Below are positions 7,477 through 15,600 of a stretch of 20,680 nt of DNA, piece after piece. Each line of letters starts with the position of its first letter. Position 1 is the first letter of the stretch. Position numbers and translations under genes: made by a program. The stretch is from a virus: the IMG/VR virus record IMGVR_UViG_3300030101_000470, positions 866 to 21,545 of that record; one strand, written 5' to 3'. The notes beneath the pieces were generated by a model that was not told where the DNA came from, ran no database searches, and was given only the letters and a program-made list of their open reading frames with translations.

Positions 7477-8215
7477 CAACGCTTTCAAAGCACATGGTAT
7501 TAACTACCTTTCACCTAGTAGTATAAATACATATATTAGTGACCCACCTATGTGGGTTGCTAGGTATTTGTTTAAAGCAAAGTCATCAAGTGGTGCAGGT
7601 GCAATAAGAGGCATTGCATCAGAGTTTGTACTTGCTAACAAATATAAAGAAGGCACGTTTGATTATAACATGTTAGACATGAAGTTCATGACATTATGTA
7701 CTGAATCTATGATTGATTTAGGAGACAAGAAAACAGAAAAAGAAAGGAGCTTGTTAAAGAACTTTGGAAACATAATTGATGAAAACTTTAAGTATGAAGA
7801 CTTAGAAGACTATCAAGAAAAAGTTGAGGTACAGTTAGATGATCTGCCTGTACCAATAATGGGTTACATAGACTTTAGATTTAAAGGTAAAATAGTAGAT
7901 CTGAAAACATCTACTAGAATGCCATCACAACCAACAGAAGCACAGAAGAGACAGATGGCATTATATTCTATGGCATACCCAAAGAATAGTGTTGACTTGT
8001 TTTTTGCTACACCTAAAGAGCATAAGACATTCACACTTAAAAACTTAACCTCTTACAAAAAACAACTTGAGAAAGTTGCTTACAGTATACAGAGGTTTTT
8101 GTCTATCAGTGATGATAAGCATGAGTTGGCTTCTTTTGTTTATCCTAACCTAGATTCATGGATGTGGAATGGTAAGATGAAGGAAGAAGCAAAGAAAATA
8201 TGGAGCATAAAATAA
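7466..8215 (+). CDS. PD-(D/E)XK (RecB/Cas4-like) exonuclease
   Basis: A 249-residue protein from ATG 7466 (GTG at 7460 is an alternative); either start overlaps the preceding gene. RecB-family nuclease motifs are visible: LSPSSINTYISDPPMW at 15-30, RG-I-A-S-E53, GYID136F, IVD145-L-K147 and the QxxxY motif Q163-Y167. D136, D145 and K147 would be the metal-binding catalytic residues. Such phage nucleases degrade host DNA or process ends for recombination, paralleling T7 gp6 exonuclease. No CxxC/CxC iron-sulphur cluster cysteines of true Cas4 are seen. It follows the ssDNA-binding-like gene with overlap, consistent with an exonuclease/annealing partnership. Confidence 0.8.
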   Translation: MLSNNAFKAHGINYLSPSSINTYISDPPMWVARYLFKAKSSSGAGAIRGIASEFVLANKYKEGTFDYNMLDMKFMTLCTESMIDLGDKKTEKERSLLKNFGNIIDENFKYEDLEDYQEKVEVQLDDLPVPIMGYIDFRFKGKIVDLKTSTRMPSQPTEAQKRQMALYSMAYPKNSVDLFFATPKEHKTFTLKNLTSYKKQLEKVAYSIQRFLSISDDKHELASFVYPNLDSWMWNGKMKEEAKKIWSIK

Positions 8216-8454
8216 TGACTACAGATGCAAAAAAGATAGAAGAACTTAACAAGGATATTGAAACTATGGAGAAAGAATTAGTAGAAGCTAAGAAAACTCT
8301 ACGTGATATGAGAACCAAAGGTTTAAGAGAAGCTATGGAAGCCAAGAAGTTAGCAGACGAAGCAGTAAAAGAAGAGATGAAAGCTCTTGGTGTTACTTAT
8401 TCTCATGATTCTTATGAGTTTAATCCATTTACAGGGTGGAGAAGGTATCTCTAG
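8215..8454 (+). CDS. Small coiled-coil protein of unknown function
   Basis: A 79-residue protein from ATG 8215, which overlaps the upstream stop as TAATG and has GGAG about ten bases before; an in-frame ATG at 8200 would add five residues. Residues 5-60 are almost entirely Glu/Lys/Ala/Leu and form a continuous charged helix, a likely coiled coil. The C-terminus ends in an aromatic segment (FNPFTGWRRYL). No family is recognised. It lies between two nucleases and overlaps the next start (TAGTG), so it may be translationally coupled to the endonuclease I-like gene. Confidence 0.7.
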   Translation: MTTDAKKIEELNKDIETMEKELVEAKKTLRDMRTKGLREAMEAKKLADEAVKEEMKALGVTYSHDSYEFNPFTGWRRYL

Positions 8455-8906
8455 TGTCTCTACATAAAGAACGTAGAAATGCTATCAAGCATGGGTATAG
8501 GAGTGGGTTAGAATTTAAAATTTCTATGGCTCTTGATACTATAAAGTATAAATATGAATATGAAAGTATCAAGATAGAGTGGGAAGATTTAGCTTATCGC
8601 ACCTATACCCCTGACTTCATATTAAAAAATGGTATAATTATAGAAACAAAAGGTAGGTTTCTATCCTCTGATAGAAGAAAACATTTAGCCATACAAAAGC
8701 AACATCCAAAATTAGATATAAGATTTGTGTTTACAAATAGTAGAGTAAAACTATATAAAGGATCAAAGACATCTTATGGTGAATGGTGTAACAAGAATAA
8801 TCTTAGATATTATGATAGAATAATACCTGAAGATTGGTTAAAAGAAAAAGGTAAAAACAAACATCCAACTTTCATAAAGTTTGTTGGTAAAAAAGTAAGG
8901 AGATAA
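8454..8906 (+). CDS. T7 endonuclease I-like Holliday-junction resolvase
   Basis: A 150-residue homologue of T7 gp3. I chose GTG 8454 because GGAGAAGG lies eight bases upstream and it forms a TAGTG overlap with the previous stop; an upstream GTG at 8436 has no such site. With this start the catalytic residues fall at E20 (RSGLE), D54 (TYTPDF), E64 and K66 (IETKG), nearly identical to T7 E20, D55, E65 and K67. The following segment LYKGSKTSYGEWC also matches T7 closely. The enzyme cuts branched DNA and, in T7, helps degrade host DNA. Confidence 0.93.
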   Translation: MSLHKERRNAIKHGYRSGLEFKISMALDTIKYKYEYESIKIEWEDLAYRTYTPDFILKNGIIIETKGRFLSSDRRKHLAIQKQHPKLDIRFVFTNSRVKLYKGSKTSYGEWCNKNNLRYYDRIIPEDWLKEKGKNKHPTFIKFVGKKVRR

Positions 8907-8907
8907 T

Positions 8908-9237
8908 ATGACACATTACAATAACAGAGGAAATCATTTTTTTATAGAAGTAATACCATCTATTGATGAGAAAGGTCAATGGGATGGTAAATATCAACTT
9001 GCCATACAAGCTAGAAGAGCAAACATAGATGATGATAGCTTTTGGAGTCTACAACATCTTTGTCAGATGGTATGTGCAGGTATCACAATGATGGAAGATA
9101 GTGAAAAGGTAAGAAACGCAGTTGAAGAATTTTTAAATACACCTGAAGTAAAAGACATCAAAGAGTCTCTACCTATTGACAATGTAACTGATAACGTGAT
9201 AAAAGTTAATTTTGATCGTACTATAGAGCGTAAATAA
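8908..9237 (+). CDS. Conserved-looking hypothetical protein
   Basis: A 109-residue protein not recognised as any family. ATG 8908 has a strong AAGGAGAT ribosome site 7 bases upstream. The N-terminal half looks like alternating beta strands (FFIEVIPSID, YQLAIQARRA); the second half contains a short helix (LQHLCQMVCAGITMM) and an acidic/amidic C-terminus. No signal peptide or membrane segment. Its stop overlaps the next start (TAATG), placing it in the same translational chain as the DUF3310 gene. Confidence 0.75.
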   Translation: MTHYNNRGNHFFIEVIPSIDEKGQWDGKYQLAIQARRANIDDDSFWSLQHLCQMVCAGITMMEDSEKVRNAVEEFLNTPEVKDIKESLPIDNVTDNVIKVNFDRTIERK

Positions 9238-9548
9238 TGCGACACTTAGAATATATGAAAAATAAATTTAAAGAATTAGAAGAAAAGTCAAAGGAGCAGA
9301 CAGTGAAATATTTATCAGGAAAGAAAGAAGATATGGTAAATCATCCACCACATTATAACAAAGCAGGTATAGAAACTATTGATGCTATTAAAGCTATGAC
9401 AGAGGGTGGGTTTGAATATTATTTACAAGGTAACATTATGAAATACCTTTGGAGATATAGATATAAAAATGGTGCTGAAGATTTAAAAAAAGCACAATGG
9501 TATCTTAATGAGTTAATTAGTGTTGTTGAAGATGAAAATAAAAGTTAA
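9237..9548 (+). CDS. DUF3310 family protein
   Basis: A 103-residue protein with the DUF3310 signature: MVNHPPHYNKAGIETIDAI at about 33-51 and then YLQGNIMKYLWRYRYKNG with AEDLKKAQWYLNELI. The family is common in tailed phages, often near nucleotide-metabolism genes and sometimes fused to nucleotide-modifying domains, but its activity is unproven. The N-terminal 30 residues are a charged helix additional to the domain. ATG 9237 overlaps the upstream stop. It overlaps the next gene by 17 bases. Confidence 0.88.
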   Translation: MRHLEYMKNKFKELEEKSKEQTVKYLSGKKEDMVNHPPHYNKAGIETIDAIKAMTEGGFEYYLQGNIMKYLWRYRYKNGAEDLKKAQWYLNELISVVEDENKS

Positions 9549-9702
9549 AATTATGATGACATTAGAAGTTGATCCTGAAGAATATCCTGTTCCTGCAGAT
9601 GGTAGAGTAGAAGAGGAGATACAGGATTATATGCAAGATTATGTGCATGACATATCAGGTATAAAGATAAAACATATAAGAGCAGTAAGCGAGGAGATTT
9701 AA
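9532..9702 (+). CDS. Small hypothetical protein (56 aa)
   Basis: From ATG 9532 a 56-residue acidic protein; a GTG at 9520 in the same frame is possible. It begins with a beta-like KIKVKIMMTLEVDPEEYPVP stretch followed by an acidic helix. Small proteins with this MKVKVxxxLxVxPxEY layout recur in marine phages by my recollection, with no known function. It overlaps DUF3310 and ends immediately before the reductase start (TAA then ATG), and its last codons supply the reductase ribosome site (GAGGAG). Confidence 0.65.
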   Translation: MKIKVKIMMTLEVDPEEYPVPADGRVEEEIQDYMQDYVHDISGIKIKHIRAVSEEI

Positions 9703-11631
9703 ATGCAAAATTATTTACCGACAGATTATCAAAATTTTATTGCTCTCTCTAGATATGCTAGATGGAAAGAAGACAAGCAAAGAAGAGAGACATGGATTGA
9801 AACTGTAGACAGATACTTTGACTACATGAGTGACCATCTTAAAAAGAATCATAACTATACGATTACAAAAGCATTACAGGAGAAGTTGTCAAATGCTATC
9901 ATGTCTTTAGGTATTATGCCTAGCATGAGAGCGTTGATGACATCAGGTGTAGCTTTAGATAGATGTCATGTAGCAGGTTACAACTGCAGTTACATACCTG
10001 TGGATAGTCCACGTAGCTTTGATGAATGTATGTACATTCTTATGTGTGGTACAGGTGTTGGCTTCTCTGTTGAACGAGAGAATGTTGACAAGTTACCTGT
10101 AGTAAATGAACACTTTGAGAATAGCACTACAACAATTAAAGTAGATGATAGCAGACAAGGTTGGGCAAGAGCCTTACGAGAGCTTATAGCTATGTTGTAT
10201 GTAGGACAAGTCCCAACTTGGGACACTTCACAGATTAGACCTGCAGGTGCGAGACTAAAAACCTTTGGTGGTAGAGCATCAGGTCCTGCTCCTTTGGAAG
10301 AGCTATTTCAATTTTGTATTGAAAAGTTTACAGGAGCAAAAGGCAGAAGACTATTTCCTATTGAGTGTCATGATCTCATGTGCAAGATAGGAGAAGTTGT
10401 AGTTGTTGGTGGTGTTAGACGTTCTGCTCTTATCTCTTTGTCTAACTTAGGCGATGACCAAATGAGACACGCTAAGTCAGGTCAATGGTGGGAGAATGAA
10501 GGTCAAAGAGCACTTGCCAACAACTCTGTCGCATTTAAAGGTAAGCCTGAGATGGGTACATTTATGCGAGAGTGGACTGCTTTGTATGAATCAAAGTCAG
10601 GTGAACGTGGTATATTTAACAGACAATCTGCTAAAGTAAAAGCAGCAGAGAATGGTAGACGTGAAACTGATTATGAGTTTGGGTGTAATCCATGTAGTGA
10701 GATTATACTTAGACCATATCAGTTTTGTAATCTTACAGAGGTTGTCTGTAGAGAAACAGATGACATAGAAAAACTAAAAGAAAAAGTTAGACTGTCTACT
10801 ATTCTTGGTACATTTCAATCTACACTTACTAAATTTAAGTATCTTAGAAAAGTGTGGAAAGAGAACACAGAAGACGAAAGATTATTAGGTGTATCATTAA
10901 CAGGTATACTTGATTGTCCTGTTCTATCTCCTGATAATAGTAATCTTAAATTTAATTTACAGTTACTCAAAGAGGTTGCAGTAGAAACTAACAAGAAGAT
11001 TTCTAAAGATCTAGGCATACCACAGTCAACTGCTATAACATGCATCAAACCTAGTGGTACAGTTAGTCAATTAGTTGACAGTGCATCAGGCATACATGCA
11101 AGACACAATCCTTTTTACATTAGAACTGTACGTGGAGATAACAAAGACCCACTAACACAGTTTATGAAAGAGAGTGGTATTCCTGCAGAACCTGATGTTA
11201 TGAAGCCTGATAGCACAACTGTGTTTAGCTTTCCTATGAAATCACCATCAGGTGCTATCACTAGAACTGAGATGACTGCAATAGAACAGTTAGATTATTG
11301 GTTGTTGTTCCAAAGATATTGGTGTGAGCATAAACCATCTGTAACTATATCTGTAAAAGAACATGAGTGGATGAGAGTTGGCTCATGGGTGTATGATAAC
11401 TTTGATGAGGTATCAGGTATATCCTTTTTACCTTTCAGTGAGCATACATACAAACAAGCTCCTTATCAAGACATAGATGAAGAAGAATATGAGAAGTTGA
11501 CAGCGATCATGCCAACTGCTATAGATTGGAGTAAGTTACAAGATTACGAGAAAGAAGATACTACAAGTGGAAGCAAAGAACTTGCTTGTACTGCAGGTGC
11601 TTGTGAGATCGTAGACATAGAAGCAAAGTAA
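9703..11631 (+). CDS. nrdJ: Class II (B12-dependent) ribonucleotide reductase, monomeric type
   Basis: A 642-residue adenosylcobalamin-dependent ribonucleoside-triphosphate reductase that would convert NTPs to dNTPs for phage replication. The catalytic loop FGCNPCSEIIL gives N329, C331 (thiyl radical) and E333. The active-site disulfide pair is C95 (YNCSYIP) and C342 (FCNLTEVV). The C-terminal redox shuttle is C629-TAGA-C634, the same spacing as C731/C736 of the Lactobacillus leichmannii enzyme. At 642 residues it is about 100 shorter than that 739-residue monomer. No separate small subunit is needed or seen. The host must supply cobalamin. Codons 170-174 (VPTWD) carry palindrome copy 3. MazG lies downstream and DUF3310 upstream, forming a nucleotide-metabolism neighbourhood. 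Confidence 0.95.
   Translation: MQNYLPTDYQNFIALSRYARWKEDKQRRETWIETVDRYFDYMSDHLKKNHNYTITKALQEKLSNAIMSLGIMPSMRALMTSGVALDRCHVAGYNCSYIPVDSPRSFDECMYILMCGTGVGFSVERENVDKLPVVNEHFENSTTTIKVDDSRQGWARALRELIAMLYVGQVPTWDTSQIRPAGARLKTFGGRASGPAPLEELFQFCIEKFTGAKGRRLFPIECHDLMCKIGEVVVVGGVRRSALISLSNLGDDQMRHAKSGQWWENEGQRALANNSVAFKGKPEMGTFMREWTALYESKSGERGIFNRQSAKVKAAENGRRETDYEFGCNPCSEIILRPYQFCNLTEVVCRETDDIEKLKEKVRLSTILGTFQSTLTKFKYLRKVWKENTEDERLLGVSLTGILDCPVLSPDNSNLKFNLQLLKEVAVETNKKISKDLGIPQSTAITCIKPSGTVSQLVDSASGIHARHNPFYIRTVRGDNKDPLTQFMKESGIPAEPDVMKPDSTTVFSFPMKSPSGAITRTEMTAIEQLDYWLLFQRYWCEHKPSVTISVKEHEWMRVGSWVYDNFDEVSGISFLPFSEHTYKQAPYQDIDEEEYEKLTAIMPTAIDWSKLQDYEKEDTTSGSKELACTAGACEIVDIEAK
10210..10224. repeat. 15-bp palindrome copy 3, inside nrdJ
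   Basis: GTCCCAACTTGGGAC, identical and in the same orientation as copy 1. It starts at the first base of codon 170 of the reductase (encoding VPTWD, a conserved stretch of the enzyme) and so is read in another phase from copy 2. In an AT-rich genome the choice of GTC and GAC codons here suggests selection for the DNA word. Confidence 0.75.
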
Positions 11632-11646
11632 AGAAGGGAGAATAAT

Positions 11647-11814
11647 ATGAGAGAGATGTTACTATCGGCTTTGAAGTCCTATTATGTAGGACACATAAAC
11701 AAACATATTGCCAATGTTGAAATCTATCTAAGTAGGTCTACAGGTATTGGAGAACACTCTGATATCATAGAAGCCAATGAAATTGAAGAAAAAAAGGAAT
11801 CCAAATCTAAGTAA
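11647..11814 (+). CDS. Small conserved phage protein with GIGEH motif (55 aa)
   Basis: A 55-residue protein (ATG 11647, preceded by AAGGGAG). It reads MREMLLSALKSYYVGHI at the start and has GIGEHSDIIEA at 34-44. This resembles a widespread small marine-phage hypothetical (amphipathic helix, then NVEVYL, then GIGEH-DI) that I recall as usually about 65 residues with a longer C-terminal helix. Here the C-terminus turns into a Lys/Glu-rich tail. The tail region overlaps the start of the next gene by 38 bases, so the end may have been remodelled by that overlap. Function unknown. Confidence 0.65.
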   Translation: MREMLLSALKSYYVGHINKHIANVEIYLSRSTGIGEHSDIIEANEIEEKKESKSK

Positions 11815-12052
11815 GTATGATGCACCCCTACGTATTCAGTTTGAGCGTGGGGTAAATGCATTCAAAGGTAAACAGTACATACAGACTGTTAACAAAAACA
11901 AAATAATAGCTACAGTAAGTCCCTACAACCCAAATACAATGCAACATAGGGAATGGCAAAGAGGATATAACTTTGCATATTTTAAAAATTTGGAGAGGGT
12001 AAAACGTGAAGAAGCTAGAAGAAGAAGCCAAGAAGTTCATGCAGTTGCATAA
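11777..12052 (+). CDS. RMF-like small basic protein
   Basis: A 91-residue, strongly basic protein. The pattern ERGVNAFKGK (about 24-33), then SPYNP (48-52) and HREWQRGYNFAYF (57-69) matches the layout of ribosome modulation factor: RGxxAxxxG, then a Pro-Tyr, then R-xx-W-xx-G-aromatic. It is longer than the 55-residue E. coli protein, with an N-terminal basic extension, an insertion between the two halves and a basic C-terminal helix. Known RMF binds 30S subunits and drives 100S hibernating dimers. The assignment is a by-eye pattern match and could be wrong. It overlaps the upstream gene by 38 bases and MazG by 47, and its own ribosome site is weak. Confidence 0.5.
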   Translation: MKLKKKRNPNLSKYDAPLRIQFERGVNAFKGKQYIQTVNKNKIIATVSPYNPNTMQHREWQRGYNFAYFKNLERVKREEARRRSQEVHAVA

Positions 12053-12368
12053 CAAGAGTATGATGACTGCAGATGAGTATCAAAGAAAGGCAAGGGAAAC
12101 TGCAATATATCCAAAGAAGGAAGCACTACCCTACCTTTCGCTTGGTCTTGTTAGCGAAGCAGGGGAAGTTGCAGGTAAGGTAAAGAAACTTATTCGTGAC
12201 GGAACAGAATCAGATGTAGCATCTGAAGTTGGAGATGTATTGTGGTATTGTGCCATGTTAGCATCTGAAGTGGGTGTCAGTCTTGGAAAGATAATGGAAA
12301 ACAATTTGGAGAAACTTAATGACAGAAAACAAAGAGGAAAGTTACAAGGTTCAGGAGACACTCGTTAA
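12006..12368 (+). CDS. mazG: MazG-like nucleotide pyrophosphohydrolase
   Basis: A 120-residue all-alpha NTP pyrophosphohydrolase of the MazG family. I keep GTG 12006 because GGAGAGG sits about eight bases upstream; in-frame ATGs at 12039 or 12060 lack such a site. The metal-binding motifs are EAGE (E51, E54) and EVGD (E74, D77), followed by LWYCAMLA. The C-terminal GKLQGSGDTR is typical of phage MazG-like proteins. Proposed roles in phages are removal of aberrant nucleotides or tuning of ppGpp-type signalling. It lies just after the ribonucleotide reductase cluster. It overlaps genes on both sides. Confidence 0.9.
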   Translation: MKKLEEEAKKFMQLHNKSMMTADEYQRKARETAIYPKKEALPYLSLGLVSEAGEVAGKVKKLIRDGTESDVASEVGDVLWYCAMLASEVGVSLGKIMENNLEKLNDRKQRGKLQGSGDTR

Positions 12369-12612
12369 TAAGGTTACACCTGTACATGACTTGTCATGGT
12401 ATCTGAAATGGTCAGGTTCACTCTTGATTATGTCAGGTATCATCTGCAGGTCTGCAGGTGTTTTACCTTTTTATGATTTAGTAGCATCCTGCATAGGTAC
12501 AGGACTACTGACAGGCATGGCATACCTATGGCATGATAGAGCATTGCTTACAGTGAATGGGGTAGCATGTGCTTCATTAGCCATGGGTATCATGCGTTCT
12601 TTATTTACTTAA
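12319..12612 (+). CDS. Small membrane protein, probably three transmembrane helices
   Basis: A 97-residue protein with about three hydrophobic segments (31-48, 52-71, 75-93) after a hydrophilic N-terminus, so it probably sits in the host inner membrane. ATG 12319 has GGAG upstream and overlaps MazG by 50 bases. It is the last gene of the plus-strand block; its stop overlaps the end of the opposite-strand gene by 8 bases. It could be an early membrane-acting protein or a holin/superinfection factor; I do not recognise the family. Confidence 0.7.
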   Translation: MTENKEESYKVQETLVNKVTPVHDLSWYLKWSGSLLIMSGIICRSAGVLPFYDLVASCIGTGLLTGMAYLWHDRALLTVNGVACASLAMGIMRSLFT

Positions 12613-15600
12613 ATATATTTTGATCTTTAGATTTGCCTAATTCTTGCATTATCGTAATGTCCATATTAGGAGAGCCTTTTTTATATAACACTTTACCATC
12701 TTTATCTAATATATCTTCAGGATAAGTAGGTGTAACTACAATATCTCTATCAAATAAATTTTTAAATTGTGAAATTGCTCTGCTTCTAAACAAAGGTGGT
12801 TTTCTTCTAAAAGAAGTTATTTGTTGTTCAAATAAACCCATGGACACTTCAAATCTTTTTTCTTCTGCACTTAATTCTTTTCTTATTGGGAAGAAGTATT
12901 TAAGGTCTCCAAAATATTCTTTAGCACCTTGTATGTTATCTTTTATAAAAGATCTAATTTCTTTTCTTAATTCTATCCTATTTAATTTATTAGGGTCATC
13001 ATCAGATAGAGCATCATTACTAGCTACTTTTGATTTAACTACCTCTGCTATGGTAGGTATAGCTATTTGCAGTAGTTTGTTTTGCCTATCTCTTACAAAT
13101 ACAGAACCTGCCTTTGAAGATAACTGAAAAGTATCAAATCCAAATTGTTTAAACACATCTGTTGGTGGGGGATCTTCTTCATAAAAAGATAAACCTAGAG
13201 CTAGTTTCATACCCGGATTTATTCTTCTCTTACCATCAGGATCAAAAGCATATACTTTATCATTTAGTTGTGATTCATCTACAGGTGACATTATACCTCT
13301 TCTTCTAAAAGGTCTAGTAAATGCTTTAGTAAAAGCTCCACCAAAAGTTAAGTCTGTTTCTTCTGCAGTTTCTTTTGTCATATCTGTTCTGAGACCTAGT
13401 GCTCTTTCAGCATCAATGACCATTCCATAAGGTACAAAATATCTTTGAGCAAAGTTCCCTATTGCTCCACCTGAACCTTTACCTAACTTTTCTCCTATAG
13501 TTAAATCTGAATCTGCAAATAAACTAGCATAATCTTCTATAACTGTGAACTCTCTTCCAAATCTAAGATTCTGACCAAGAAAAGTTTCCATGACTTCTTT
13601 GGTATCTAGTAGATTAGTTGTTCTTAAATAGTCAACACCATTTTTTATTCTTTCCCCATCAGTAAAAGGCTCTTTACCTGATGGTGCTTTCATAAACCAA
13701 CCTTTTAAAAATTCATTGCCAAGTCTAGATAGATATCTAAATTGTCTAACAGGAAATTCAGGTGTTGAATCAATCTCTTTTCCATCTCCCATTTTTATTT
13801 TTCTATAATCTGTTGCAGAGTATTGGCTCTTATCATACTCCATCATACCATATAGAGCACCTAATCCAACTAAGTTTTTACTTATTAAATCTCTATCTGT
13901 TGCATCTAACTTTGAGAAAGGTTTTTTTGCACCTGTAAAAGTATCTATCGCTCTTCTAATAGGAACTGCAAGTGCTCCACCTGAGTATTTACCCATGAGC
14001 TCAAGAGAACTAAATAAAAATCGTGGGAATGCCACAAGAACAGTTAAACCTGATTTAGCAATACTATTACTTAACCATCTAAATCCACTAAGTTGAGGTT
14101 GTGCAGCATAAGTATTTCTCAATGCATTTTCTACTGAATCAGTAATTAACTCTTCAAACTTTCTAGCTTTTTTAGGTACTACAGAGCTTGAGTTTTGTAT
14201 AAAGTCATTAAGTTTACCTCTTTTTAATTCTTTAATTAAATCTAAACCATATTCTTGTTTTACTAATCTTTCTAAAGTAGAATTAAAGTAAGATGTTCTA
14301 ATTATATGCTCTTGCCACCTATTAGGTATGTTTAATGCAGTAACAAAGTCCTCACCTTCACTCAATAAAAAGTCCATAACTTTACCAAAGCGACTAGTAG
14401 CCTCACCTCTACCTGTTACTTTTTGTATTTCATTTAAAGTATTATATAATCTACTATATTCATCTGCAAATTCAGGTCTGTCTAATAAAAAATCTGAAAA
14501 CTCTCTAAAATCGCCCATATCATCATACAAGTAACGCATGTGCATAAAACTATTCTTCCAATTTTTAGTTATCATTATTGGACTTGCATCACTGATTGTG
14601 CCTGTAAGTTTTGGTACTTTTAATCCCACAGGAGATAAAGAAGTTACACCCTTTAAAAAATTTCCCTCTCCAAATTGATACATGGCATTATCTAAAACAT
14701 TACCAAGTCCTTCCATAGGAGATCTATAAAGAGCAGATCTTACGTTACGAACCATTGTTGCTAGTTGGGAAACCATAGCACCTCTACCTATATTAAGAAA
14801 TCTTAAAAAGAACTTCCAAGCTAAAGGCTTCTCATTAACGCTTTTCATTTCTTTTGCATTAATTAATCTTTCACCAACTCTTTGTGCCTTTTTCATTTGT
14901 GAAAACTTTTGAAGTATAGTACCTGCCTGTGATCCTGATCCAATAACTGACATTATATACTTTTCATAAGGTAAGTTATACTTAACTAATAAATCAGTTA
15001 ACTCAGAACTTGCCTGTAATTCTTTATTAACTGTAAGTTTAAATAAATCATCAATTAAAGTTTTACCCTTACCAAAAGCATTAGGATTTTTCTTACTTAA
15101 ATCATGAACAACTGCAACTAATGGATCTAAAAAATCCTCGTTTAAAATAGGATTAACTAAGGGATTTTCTTTTACACCAAATAATTCTAACTGATCTACG
15201 TAATCTTTGTACACAGGGTCACTTATTTCTTTAGCTTGATTTCTACCTACAACTCTAGCTTTTGCAGGATCTAATGTTAATCTACCAAAAGCCATTTTAG
15301 AGATTAATTTATCTGAATCAATTATATCGTCTATATTTCCTGTGCTTCTAGCACCTATTTTTTGTTCAAATGCTTTAATTAAATCTTCTTTTATCTTTAA
15401 GTTTTTGTCTGCTAAATCTTTAGCTTTTTGCTTTGCTTTAGCTTCTGCAGTATAAGTTACCTGTTTTATTTTTGTTGTGTTAAATCTTCTATCGTGTAAT
15501 GCCTGTGCTACAGTAGCAGTTTTTAATATTTTCTTTTGTTTTTTAATCTCTGCATTAGCTATTTCATCTGCAGCCTTTCTTGCAGTTTTAACTGTGGCAG

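Noticed and set aside
7466-8215. Cas4 assignment for the PD-(D/E)XK nuclease
   Set aside because: The iron-sulphur cluster cysteines of Cas4 are absent and there are no CRISPR genes; a phage RecB-like exonuclease is the safer call.
10084-10115. TTGACA inside nrdJ as a promoter
   Set aside because: No acceptable -10 hexamer lies 16-18 bases downstream, and the sequence is coding.
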